A DNA stretch of 64,000 nucleotides. It comes from Macropodus opercularis. Its lineage: Eukaryota; Chordata; Actinopteri; Anabantiformes; Osphronemidae. The notes beneath the pieces are model-generated. The model was not told the origin of the DNA. It did not search any database and saw nothing but the letters and a program-made list of their open reading frames with translations. The stretch spans positions 12,966,501 to 13,030,500 of the forward strand of contig CM061106.1 in NCBI GenBank assembly GCA_030770545.1. The letters run 5' to 3'. Positions 35,260 through 47,600 of this stretch are shown here, piece after piece; the first letter of the stretch is position 1; each line of letters opens with the position of its first letter. The position numbers were made by a program, and so were the translations under genes.

Positions 35260-37080
35260 AAGAGCAGAGATCACATCAACACAGGTCGTAGTCAGGTCCA
35301 CAAACTAAAACCACTATCCTACAGACAGCACATGTGACTCTCTGCGGGTCCAGGACCTGCTGTGTGGCAGAGCCAGCATGCGTTTAGACATGATGCTCCA
35401 GTTACTGCAGCATCAGTTTGAGCAGAGCTGGAGTCACTTCTTCCTCTTCCTGTTTCATGTTCGTCTGGACGTTATGACCGTTTGCTGACTGTCTGAATAG
35501 TTTCCATCAAGGCAAAGGTGGAGACACATGTTAGTTAAAGTGGGTTTGAACATGTTTGCGTGTTTTACCCAGGTTTATGTGTCAGCTCTCCAACGCTCCA
35601 CTTGTTGTTTTGTGGGCATTTCGGTTTCTCTCCTTTCGGTTTCTCTGTGAGATCTAGGTTTTGTTCTGGCTTCGCTTCATCAAACTTTTGGCAAAAGCTT
35701 AAAAAAGAACCAATATTCTGATGTCATTCATATATGAAAACCAGACATAATGTATTGTTGATACAATCTTGAATCAAGGGTTTATTACCAGATGAAAGAG
35801 TAGTTTTAGTTCTGCACTGTAACCTTCATTTCACTGAACCTACCTCTGGAAGAATGAGGCGTTTCCTGAGAAGGAGACGTAGATCCCCCTGTGAAGAAAC
35901 ACACACGTGTGGATCACAGCAGTGGACTTTATTTAACCTAAGCTATGAATCTTTTACACATCACACAACGTTGTGTAGAACAAGACATTACACAATACAC
36001 AACAGGTTCCAAACCGCGATGAGTCTTCTCCAGTAATTTGATGTATTGCAGACCACGAGACTCACCATCAACATAAGGCTCTACAATAAATGGGTCTTCA
36101 ATATGAAAACATGTCACAAAAAAAACTTTGCACTTCACTGAAATTGAATCAAATTCTGCCAAATACTTGACATTAAATACTTTTTATGTACAAAACATTT
36201 GTGCTCGCCTCAGATTTTCCAAGGACAAGGTAAAACCAAGTAAAACGTCATCAGGTCCAACATGACGCCTCATACTTGCATTAACAGAACAACCAGAGCA
36301 ACATCTGTTCTACATTCATGGAGCATCTCAGAGTGAACAGAATGACTCTCTGGTGCCTCCTGGCTGTGGATGGTGGTTCTGTGCTGCCAGCGTTTCTTTC
36401 TGTTTTCATTGCATTGTGGTTGGACCGTGTGTTATCTCAACAGTCTCTACTGTCAGTGTGAAGTCTTCAGCAGACTGAATGTTAAAGGCTCTGCTTTTCT
36501 CTGAGCTGCTTTCTAACTGTTCCAAACTGTGAGTCACTCATTCAGTGTGTGTGACGTCACCTTTGATGCTCGTGTGGCATCTGTGCTGCAGGCCTCTATA
36601 TCATGCACTGAGCTACTTCAAGCTGCAGCTGATGTCGCTGGCACATGGCTGATCGGGAACATTTACAACATCTGACATTGATACTGACTTGAGAACAGAG
36701 GAGTCTGGTTCCTCAGCAGCGTGAGCACTGAGACTAGTTCCTGTTTGAGGCTCACTTGTCTTTCATGGGGGATTCAGATGTTTTTCCGTGATAACAAGTC
36801 ATTTGCAAAACAGTGCGTCTTTGAACTTCCATTTTTAAATATCACTGGCCAGACTCTCCCTGCTCTGGGTTAAAGACTAACTATGTTAACCAGGTTTGTC
36901 TACAACAACTAAATCAATACGCATCACCTCAGCTGCTGTTTATGACCTTCACCATCTAATCAGATTATCACAGAGTCATTGTGTCGTCTCTACAACGTTG
37001 AAGGACCAACAGAAGCACTTCTCAAATAAAATAAAACGTACACATAGACAACTGAGCTTATAGACTCAGAGTTGGACAGA
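35260..37080. other. Unassigned sequence
   Basis: No recognised gene. A minus-strand open stretch at about 35,890-35,850 (GIYVSFSGNASFFQR, with GTAGGT after it) might be an upstream exon of the glycosyltransferase pseudogene, but it does not match strongly. Confidence 0.25.
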
Positions 37081-37089
37081 AAAGTCCAG

Positions 37090-37465
37090 TTCAGCTGTGG
37101 TATTTAGTTGTGGTGTTAGTCTCACTGACTAACACACTGACAACCTCCATTTCACTCACATACCTCACACACACATCTACACCAGTCACCTCATCCCCTG
37201 CACTGATTCACTTTACGCCAGCATACAAGCTTCTGTACGTTCCATAAACTTTATTTTTTTATACCCCTGTACATTTCTAAACTGTAATATAGTCCTTGTA
37301 TATTTTGTGTATAGATGTGTTGTATAAACGCACAATGTATGTAACAGAATTGAGAGACATGAGATTGAGATTTCAGTTACCTATGTCTATATGTATGTAT
37401 GTCACACACGTAGCAGCACTGACAAATAAAGCTGACTTTGACTTTTTGACTTTTGACTTCATGAA
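37090..37465 (+). mobile_element. LINE 3' end with GACTTT tail
   Basis: GCACTGACAAATAAAGCTGAC is followed by TTTGACTTTTTGACTTTTGACTT. This is the AATAAAGCTGACTTGACTT type of simple tail found at the 3' ends of fish non-LTR elements. The upstream TGTATATTTTGTGTATAG stretch is its probable 3' UTR. The 5' limit is uncertain. Confidence 0.55.
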
Positions 37466-37469
37466 GCTT

Positions 37470-39640
37470 CACAGGTCACATGGACGCCAGGATGCAATTA
37501 CTACCAGAGAACCATCAGCCTCCATTTCTCAGTTTAACACGTGTCAAGTCAGAAAGAGCAAAACACGTTACTGTATAATAAACCATATTATGATAGATCC
37601 TATTTACACACAGCTTTGAAAAATGAATGATGAGAACAAGGATCACTGAAACTAAATATAATTATGATGATGTGTCCTGACCAACACACTTTCAATCCAC
37701 ATCAGGTTTGGACAATCAGCTGCAGCAAGTGGACAGAGATCACCTGTAGCACCAGCAGCTTCTGGTCTGGTTGGACTGTTTCTCCATATTCACCTTGAAA
37801 CACACTCTGAGCGTCCTCCACTCCCAGCATGCACTGGGAGAGGGAGAAGCAATAACTGGTAATAAATAACCTGAAACAATAAACCTGGACTTTAACACTG
37901 ACACCAGTAAAACAACTCTAACAACACAAACACTACAACTGTCTGTGAAGCTCAGTGAACAGAACCATGTTCCCTCAGTGAACAGAACCGAGTCTAGATC
38001 CCAGAACAATGTGTGTAAAGCTCCATTTTCAGACAAGCTGCCTCCAAACGCATCAGTGTCTGTTCAGTTCAGCTCTGACATCACTCAGATACTTCCTGGT
38101 TTTCCAGGTTCAGGCAGAAGGTTCTTTTCCCAAAGTTCAGCAGACAGATTTGTGAGTGTGTTTGTTTTGTTTTCAGATCTGTTGGTCTCATGAACAACTT
38201 TCTTAACATTTGATACAGTTGAACAGTCTGAACATGGGTATAAGACACAGACACAGCCAATAATCTGTCTGTGGAGATTCTCAGTCATCCAAGTGAAGTC
38301 GTCTGAAAGTTGAGTCTGACTGAAGAAGCTTCCCGGCAGATGGTGAAACGTTTCCACCAAATAGAATGTCTCACACAGAGGAACAGACCAGAAGCTGCAG
38401 ATAAACGTTCAGAGTCACTGCTGATGGTAAAAGACAGTTTGCTTGGTTCTGCTTTCAGGCTGCGTCCTGGGCCAAGAGGTGAATAAATAGTGTTTTGAAG
38501 GCAGAACAGAAGACGGACAGAGATCAAGACACAGACTCTGAACCTGCTGTGATGCTAGTCAAGGCTGCTTAGATGCGCTTTTCCTACTGACTGATTAAAG
38601 TATTTAATTACTGTGCTGCCATGTTTATTATATTATGTATTAGAATATTTCCTATGGCATCATTTTTAATAGTTGTTTGTGTGTTTTTTTTTCCAGGTAG
38701 CAGGAAACTTCTCAGTCAGACGTTGAGGTTTTTCCAACCCAGCATCCAAGACTCATGCTTGGTGAGAGCTCAGCACTAAACAATACACAACACAACTTGA
38801 CTTGCAATGGAAGGTTCTATGACGTAATTGACAAGGTTCCTCCATCTCTCAGTGCTGATGTGTGCAGAGCTCTGCACCTTCCAGAAAATAAAGGAAGAAG
38901 CCTTCACTGAACACATCATGGTTTCCAGCACATCTTCACAATCCGGCTGTCATGAACATTTGGATCGTTTCCTCTTTCCAGACCCAGGGCGTGACCACCT
39001 GTCCAACTGAACTGTCTCATCCTCACCAGTACATCTCTCCCTCTCCCATCAGCCACCGCAGCTTGTGATAAAAAATGAACATTGATATAAATAAAATTGA
39101 AACTTCAAAGTGAACATGAGAGGAAACAGTTGGATGAAACATCATGTTCATTGTTGAAGTTGCTCCAAAAGAGTTGTCTCAGAGATTCTCATTGGCTACG
39201 AACGCATGACATCAGAGCAAGTCAGGACCAGTTCAGACAGAAACAAACCTTCATGCACTGATCAAATCTGTGCTGAACTCATTTAGTTCTTCCCTCCTCT
39301 ACCTCCTGGTTCAGTTACATGTATCTGTTAATCTCAGTGAGTCCTTGTCTCTCAGTCTGTTCATTACTGACCTGCTCTAACTTCAGTCTCTCACTGATTC
39401 AGTCCTGCTTCACTCGACTCAACCAGCTGCCTGTAAAACAACAAACAGTTTAACAGTCCAGGTCCTCTACACAGTAAAACACTGTTTAAACTACAGCAGG
39501 ACTGAATCGGCCAGTTTCTCTGTTCACAACCAGATGCTACAATCACTGATATTTATCTCCAGTAATAAAATCCCAGGTTTCAGTCTCTAAGGGAACATGA
39601 TTTCTCTTATTGTGAAAATCTGCTCTAGTTTCCTGCTTCC
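37470..39640. other. Unassigned sequence
   Basis: No gene recognised. A segment near 38,310-38,360 (CTGAAGAAGCTTCCCGGCAG, then GGTGAAACGTTTCC) recurs in diverged form near 55,420-55,470. It appears to be part of a dispersed repeat. Confidence 0.3.
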
Positions 39641-39648
39641 GTTCCAGG

Positions 39649-39707
39649 TAACAGCTCACCTGTGTCAGGTGAGGAGTGGAGTCGTCTGCTGCTCTGAAAC
39701 AACTGTA
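39649..39707 (+). other. Possible 5' untranslated exon of the NLR gene
   Basis: The exon is bounded by GTTCCAG on the left and ACT/GTAAGTTT on the right. It contains CTCACCTGTGTCAGGTGAGG and lies 1.9 kb upstream of the first coding exon. The assignment is an inference from splice signals and position. Confidence 0.3.
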
Positions 39708-39709
39708 AG

Positions 39710-41616
39710 TTTGCTTTGTTTGGTTCTTTCTTTTCGTCTTCTTTTGTTTCTTGCTGTGGAAGGTTTGCAGCAGTTGTTGGCGTCTTATTGACATTTAATT
39801 GTTGACATTTATTTAGTCATTGAAAACATAATTTGTATGTTTTTGTCTTCACAATACTGGCAGGATTAAACAGTGTCTAGTAGACATTATTTCTAAAGTG
39901 GATTTAACTTTCTATGGAAAAGTTTCACTCTTTATGAATTAATATCTACATTCACACAGTTGTTGGACTCTGATCAGGGTTTCAAAGTCTCTGCTGATGA
40001 ACTGATTTCAGATCAGATAAACCTCAGGTTCAGGTCCATGATTCATCTCTGTTGTTACATATTAACAGAGCAGCGGAGTTAACATTGAACTGTTGGGAGC
40101 ATAAGGAGCCATGTGGTCTTTAAGATAAGATGGAGCTTTATTATGAAGAGCTTTGTAGGTGAGGAGAATAATTTGAATTCTATCCTAGATTTGACAGGGA
40201 GCCAATGCAGAGAAGCTAATGTTGGAGAAATGTGATCTCTCTTCCTAAGTCCAGTCCAGAATTAACTGGAGGCTTTTTAAAGAGTCACTGGGACAAACTA
40301 TGGATTAATTTTTAAGAAATACTCTGTGAGAGGATGCTCCTCATTTTAGCAATATTTAAAAAGCGTATCTAATGCTGTGTTCACTCACATTTGTGACAGC
40401 ACGAAAGTCCCCCGTTCAACAGATGACATCATGACACAGCCTGTTGGAGTATGATTGGCTTTTAAACAGTTTTACAGTGACAAGTGTTTTGATGCTGAAA
40501 ACGTGGCTTTAATGTTAAATCACTCACTTGACTTGGTAGTTTAAAATTTCCCAATCGTAATTATCCCTGGTCCAACAACTAAATCCCCAATTTAACAACA
40601 ACATACTAAGTCAAGGGTTGCTAGAACTCCCTGTTAAACCAGATGCCACCACGAGATGAAGCCAAATCTAAATATTCCCACACCCTATGGTCAAACAAAG
40701 GGCTGCTCCCACAAAGCTTAAACCCTGCTACAAACAAAGAAACCAAGTGCATGACAAGACAGAACTGAACACACAAACACATTGGCAAGACAATGTAACA
40801 AACAAATTCACTGCTGGATACAATAGAAAATAATGCTCAAACTAAAAATCACTGCACTACAGGAGAAAAGTGTGAAAAGACACCCAATCAACAATATGAA
40901 TACAAAATCAAAAGGTTTAGTAACAATAAGTAAAACTGAGACAGACACAAACCAAGAGATGAGGACGAGAAATCAAAGTGACAATGCAGAGCAGGAGGAA
41001 TCCACAATAAACATTAGACATTCGAGTAACACGAGATGCAAAATTTAACTTACTGAGGTACAGACCATCAAGAGGGTGTGAAAACAACAAACCCTCAAAG
41101 GACATGACACATACGAGAAACTAAATACCTGACAAACAGGGAACAGGAAACAAAAACCAGAAAGTGACCAGCAAGGACAAGGACAAAGAGTCCTTGTCCT
41201 TGAAGTGGCCTCCAAGGACCAGGAAACGATGTGGACAGGTCTCACATGTTAGTCCAGTCTCCTGCACCAGAATACATCTGAGACTGAAAAAGACAAATCT
41301 GAAAGTGACACAAAAAGATTTATAACAGCAAAAAATAACAAAGATTTCAAACTCGTAAAATGTGAAAATATAATAAAACATATAACAATAACTGACTGTT
41401 AATGTATGTTCATCATTGTGTGTGTTGGGCTCCATCCAGTGACAGAGTAGAGAGTAGAGCAGCATCCTCTCTCCCACTGTCTGACTATGTTTAACTGACA
41501 CTGATGTGAAACAGAGAAGAATATACGATCATTGGAGGAGCAGCTGATATTTGACTAATGGTGGAAGGAGGATTTCAGCTGATGTGCAGATGAATGATGT
41601 GTGTTTGTCTCCACAG
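39710..41616. other. Possible first intron of the NLR gene with old repeat remnant
   Basis: The segment 40,107-40,280 (GCTTTGTAGGTGAGGAG, TTTGACAGGGAGCCAATGCAG, ATGTGATCTCTCTTCC) resembles an abundant dispersed fish repeat I recall; the family name is not certain. A 13-bp perfect hairpin lies at 41,172-41,102+. No other gene was recognised. Confidence 0.4.
41172..41202. repeat. Perfect 13-bp hairpin
   Basis: Arm CAAGGACAAGGAC (41,172-41,184), loop AAAGA and arm GTCCTTGTCCTTG (41,190-41,202). It could fold in RNA from either strand, but its function is unknown. Confidence 0.85.
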
Positions 41617-41649
41617 GAAGGTAGAAAGTGTGTGTGAGCTGATGTGGAC

Positions 41650-44600
41650 ATGAATCAGTGTGAGGACAGAGAGGAGGGAGCCCCTCCCCCTAAAACCACT
41701 CTGTGTGGGGACCATGAGAGCCAGACCAAAGCTCAGAGGTGAGATGACTGAGACCATCTGATGATTCTGTCTCCAAGTCACACACACAGTTTAAGATTCA
41801 CTATTATTGGTCATTGATGAAGGAAACGTCCACTGAATATGTGAGAGTCACTAAGTTGTTTTTCTATCAGGTCCCATCAGAGACAAGAATCTGCTGAAGC
41901 TGGACCTGAACCCAGTTGTGTGTCCTTCAAGAGCAACTGGTCAAAGGATGAGATTATTAACTTTAAAGACCAACCTGCATCAGAGTCGAAGTGAGTTGTT
42001 GTCAGTTTGAATCAGGTTGAACAACCTGATGTAAACTTTCTATGATGATCAATAGTTGTGTTGTTTGTTTGTGATGTGAGTCAGTTGGTTTGTGTTTAGT
42101 GTTAATGTGAAGGAGAAGCTTTCTTCACTGTTCTTCCAGCAAACACTCTGATCATGGATCAAATCTCCATCCAGCCAGTAGCTAAAGCTCTGATCCTGTA
42201 GAGGGTCACAGGGGCTGCTCCTCTTCTAATGAAGTGCTGACTTGCAGGCAGACGTCAAAGGAAGCAGCTGAACCACAAATGTTCAACTCTGATCAAATCT
42301 GGTTATTGACGTTCTCTACGTGCAGATTTGGCTCAAATGTCTTCCAGCAGTAGGTTGAAGTTCCTGCTGTTAGACTTTAGTTGATGTTGTTGCAGTAAGT
42401 GGAGACGACTGTTTGTCCCCAGTGTCAGCACCAGAGCTGACGTCTGAACTTTGATGTAGGATCCAACAATGAATGAATGGAGGAAGTGGTTCAATGTTAC
42501 TAGTGTGAGCAGCAGCTCTGCCTCAGACTCACACAGTTCAACACATTCCCACTGGGATCTGCCCAGTACAACCAGTCTGATCCCAGCAGACTCTGTCTCT
42601 AGACGCCTTGTTCCAACACGTCAGCATTGTTCAGTGAGGGAGGCAGAGATAGATGTTGTTCAGAGCTGCTGAGACGGAACCAAACTGACTGTGACAGTAA
42701 AGCTTCACCGCTACAGGGAGTCTCTGACTCACTGCTCACATCAAGCATCACTTCATGGACCTTTACCTTGTGTGTGTCTCTGTGTGGACTCACATCATGT
42801 GAGCTCATTCTTCATGGTTCCTCCACAGAGTGGACCAGCAGAGCTCAGAGGTTCCCAGTGGTCAGTCTGCCCAGCAGCACCAAACACACCTGGACTCCAT
42901 GTTTATGGTCTGTACATGGACAACCACTACTTTCATCTGTTGTGTTCAATCGTCTCCATGCTGCACTTTTACACCAGTGGATTGTCAGTGTGTCCAACAT
43001 GGATCTGATGTTTGGCTCCATGCTTTTAGTTGGATGGTGTCATTCATAGAGTTTCTGTTCCAGCTGCTGGAGGACAACATTGTCATGTTTGTGAAGAAGG
43101 AGCTAAAGAAGATCCAGAAGGTTCTGAGTCCAGATTACCCAGAATGCTTAGAGAGTCAGAGGGAGGATGAGGAGGCATTGGATGGTGAGGATGAAGAGCA
43201 GAGGAGGAGCAGCAGAGACGCATTTCTGAAGATCACACTGAACTTCATGAGGAGGATGAAGCAGGAGGAGCTGGCTGACTGTCTGCAGAGCAGTAAGAGG
43301 ATTTATCTCAACGTTTAGCATCACACACAATCACACATTTACTATTTACTACCATTAAATGGCCTCAATCATTGTTTGTGTTTGTTCCTTCAGGATCTTC
43401 TGCTGCAATTTTTCACCATCAACTTAAATCTCAGCTGCAGCAGAAGTTCCAGTTTGTGTTTGAAGGCATCGCTAAAGCAGGAAACCCAACCCTTCTGAAC
43501 CAGATCTACACAGAGCTCTACATCACAGAGGGAGGGACTGGAGAGGTCAACCATGAACATGAGGTCAGACAGATTGAAGCAGCCTCCAGGAAACCACACA
43601 GAGCAGACACAACCATCAGACTAGAAGACGTCTTTAAAGGCTCAGCTGGAAGAGATGGACCCATCAGAACCGTGGTGACCAAGGGAGTGGCTGGCGTTGG
43701 GAAAACAGTCCTGACACAGAAGTTCACTCTGGACTGGGCTGAAGGCAAAGCCAACCAGGACGTACACTTCACATTTCCATTCACCTTCAGAGAGCTGAAC
43801 GTGCTGAAAGAGCAAAAGTTCAGCTTGGTGGAACTTGTTCATCACTTCTTCACTGGAACCAAAGCAGCAGGAATCTGCAGCTTTGAACACTTCCAGGTCG
43901 TGTTCATCTTGGACGGTCTGGATGAGAGTCGACTTCCTCTGGACTTCCACCAGACTGAAACCCTGACTGATGTCACAGAGTCCACCTCAGTGGATGTGCT
44001 GCTGACAAACCTCATCAGGGGGAACCTGCTTCCCTCTGCTCGCCTCTGGATCACCACACGACCTGCAGCAGCCAATCAGATCCCTCTTGGGTGCGTTGAC
44101 ATGGTGACAGAGGTCAGAGGGTTCACTGACCCACAGAAGGAGGAGTACTTCAGGAAGAGGTTCAGAGATGAGCAGCAGGCCACAACCATCATCTCCCACA
44201 TCAAGACAAAACGAAGCCTCCACATCATGTGTCACATCCCAGTCTTCTGCTGGATCACTGCTACGGTTCTGGAGGATCTGCTGAGAACCAGAGAGGGAGG
44301 AGAGCTGCCCAAGACCCTGACTGAGATGTACATCCACTTCCTGGTGGTTCAGACCAAAGTGAAGAACATCAAGTACGATGGAGGAGCTGAGACAGATCCA
44401 CACTGGAATAAAAAGAGCAGGGAGATGATTGAGTCTTTGGGAAAAGTGGCTTTTGAGCAGCTGCAGAAAGGAAACCTGATCTTCTACGAGTCAGACCTGA
44501 CAGAGTGTGGCATCGATGTCAGAGCAGCCTCAGTTTACTCAGGAGTGTTCACACAGGTCTTTAGAGAGGAGAGAGGACTGTACCAGGACAAGGTGTTCTG

Positions 44601-47600
44601 CTTCGTCCATCTGAGTGTTCAGGAGTTTCTGGCTGCTCTTCACGTCCATCTGACCTTCATCACCTCTGGAGTCAATCTGCTGTCACAACAACAATCAACC
44701 TCCTGGTTTGAACTATTTAGAAAGAAAAAACACAAGTTCTACCAGGACGCTGTGGACCAGGCCGTTCAGAGTCCAAATGGACACCTGGACCTGTTCCTCC
44801 GCTTCCTCCTCGGTCTTTCACTGCAGACCAATCAGACTCTACTACAAGGTCTGATGACACAGACAGGAAGTAGCTCACAGACCAATCAGGAAACAGTCCA
44901 GTACATCAAGGAGAAGCTCAGTGAGGATCTGTCTGCAGAGAGAAGCATCAACCTGTTCCACTGTCTGAATGAACTGAATGATGGTTCTCTAGTGGAGCAG
45001 ATCCAACAGAACCTGAGATCAGGACGTCTCTCCACACGTAAACTGTCTCCTGCTCAGTGGTCGGCTCTTGTCTTCATCTTACTGTCATCACAAGAAGATC
45101 TGGACGTGTTTGACCTGCAGAAATACTCTGGTTCAGAGGAGGCTCTGCTGAGGCTGCTGCCAGTCGTCAAAGCCTCCAACAAAGCTGTGTAAGTCCTCAC
45201 ATGACTGAAATGTGTATCAACAGCCTGGAGTTGTCCTCAGCCAGAGACGTCTGCAGCTGAGCTGAATGATCCATCTACACATTAGACACATTAACAGCTT
45301 GAACGTGTGTTAATAGAACTAAAACCTGTTGAAGTGAGACAACACACTGGAATCATGGAAACAGATTCCAGACAGTTGAGAGTAACAGCAACAGCAGAGG
45401 AGAGTGAACATCAGTAGTTCAGTCAATGACTGAGTCTCTGGTTCCTTCCTGAACCTTGAATAATAACTAATAGGATGATCAAGGCACCTGGTCACTGACC
45501 TTTGACCCCTGCCTCTGTTTCCTCTCTGTTAAATGTAGACGTGACTCAGAAAGTGAAGTATTGAAGCATTAATCACTGACCCAGCTGCTGTGTTTGCATT
45601 GACTGTCTCAACCTGACAGAGATCACACATCTGGACTGATGCCTGCAGGAACCAGATGATGTTCTGGTCTGGCTGCTCAGGTGTAGAACCAACACCTGGC
45701 ATCACACAACACACTACATGATACTACTACTAATCACAGTCACGCTCCAGTTATAAAGCAGGTCAAAGTGGTTTCTATCCATCATCCAGTCGTGACTCAG
45801 ATCTCAGTAGGCTGCAGCATAATGTGACAGAATAAAGCTGCTGTGACCAGTAATGAGTAAATCAATCCACATAAACAAAAGCTCAACAATAGTTTATCAT
45901 TGAACATTAAATATGTGAGTGAAATGTTCAGTTCAGTTTATTTAAGACGTCAGGAGACAACAGAGCAGCATCAACAGAACACAGGCAGGTCGTTGGTCCT
46001 GCATCTGCTCCCTGGAAAGTCTGACTGGAATCTACACACAGGTTGTTCCTACGCAGGTGGTCACATGGTCGTCTGGCTACGACTTCAAGGCTTTAGAAAG
46101 AAAGGGCAGATTAGATGTTGGCCTATAGCTGCTAGTTCTCCAGGGTTGAGAGCAGGTTTGTTCAGTGAAGGTTTGACCACAGCAGCCTGAAAAGCCTGAG
46201 CTACGTAGCAGAGACTGGTTGGTTGGATTCAATGTGGACGTGCTGATTAACGGAAGAACTTCTGTGAGTGATCTAGTTGGGATTGAGTCTAAGAGACAAG
46301 CAGTCAGACAGAGTCACCAGCAAATGAATCAATGTCTCTAACGGTTCCAATGTTCTAAGGAAAGAAATCCATGAAGTCACTGCTGCTGGTGTTTGAAGCT
46401 GCTCTGGGTCAACACAGATATGACTCTTAGTCAGTCTGGCTCCAGAGCTGAACAGAAACCTGGGCCTGTTTTAATCCTCATTCACTGGCTGTTTCTCTGC
46501 TTCCATGGACTAATCATGGTCAGTCACACACACTGGACTTTGTTCATTGTATATAAGCAGCTTCACACATCATTCATCCTGCTGCAGCCAGGTTTCAGTT
46601 AATCTATTAAATATCACGTCTCTGTTAGTAAATGACTTGATGAGTGACCTTCACATAGACCACGTTTCATTCAACTCTTGTGTTTTCTTGTATAGGAGAT
46701 GTTCCTTCCTACAAACTCACCATCACCCCTCACATAGCACATCACACATCACATTCCCATAGCTCTGCCTTCTACATGCACATCTGGCTGTAGAATGAAC
46801 CACTTGGTACCAACACCCACGTTAACACTGTTCAACAGGCCAAAGGCCTTTGATGAACTATATGTTCTATAGAATAGCAGTAATTAATAATATGGCCTGA
46901 TGAACAGAGACAGATGGGAAGTGTCATCCAGAGAGGCAGACGCTCATCTCTCTCTCTGCAGTTACTCCTCCTCTGACGCTTCATGACCAAACTACAACCA
47001 CAACTCCCCAAACAGAGTAGAAGGAAGGACTCTCTCAGAGAAAGCAACAGGCTGGAGGGACTCACAAGATTTGAAAACGGCTCAGAACAGGCTTGAGGAG
47101 CAGACGATGTGGCCAGAATAGAGATTAAACATAGATTGTGACAGAGAGCTGGTTAGAGCAGTTATAACCACGTGAAGGTGGAGGAGAATGGGAAACAAAC
47201 CCTTGTTGTTTATCATTCTCCCAGTTCTGGTAGCTTCTGCCTCTGCACCACATCTCCCTGGTTCTAGGTGTGGTTTCCCGTTCACCAACAGGGAGCTCAC
47301 CCCACCTCCTTTCCTGCTGCTCTGGAGTCTGTCAAGTCTGCCCAATCAACATGAAGCTACTACCTCTGAGCAGACAGCATCACCTTTATTTAGTGATGTC
47401 CACAGAGAAACAGTGAGCAGGTTTCTGTCCCATGGGTCACTGATAGTCCAGGAAGCAGTGGCCTCTCTGAGCCAGTACCCACACTCCTGATGGTTTCTCT
47501 CTGTCTCTGACTGTTTTTCAGGCTCAGTGACTGTAACATCTCAGAAAGAGGCCTTGAAGCTCTGTCCTCAGTTCTCAGCTCCCAGTCCTCTAGTCTTAGA

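Noticed and set aside
41121..41501. Minus-strand 126-codon hydrophobic frame
   Set aside because: AT-rich, phenylalanine-rich translation of non-coding DNA. No family match, and it overlaps the hairpin and NLR upstream intron.
47188..47490. 100-codon frame with a signal-peptide-like start in the NLR intron
   Set aside because: No domain or conserved cysteine pattern, and it lies between well-defined NLR exons on the same strand.
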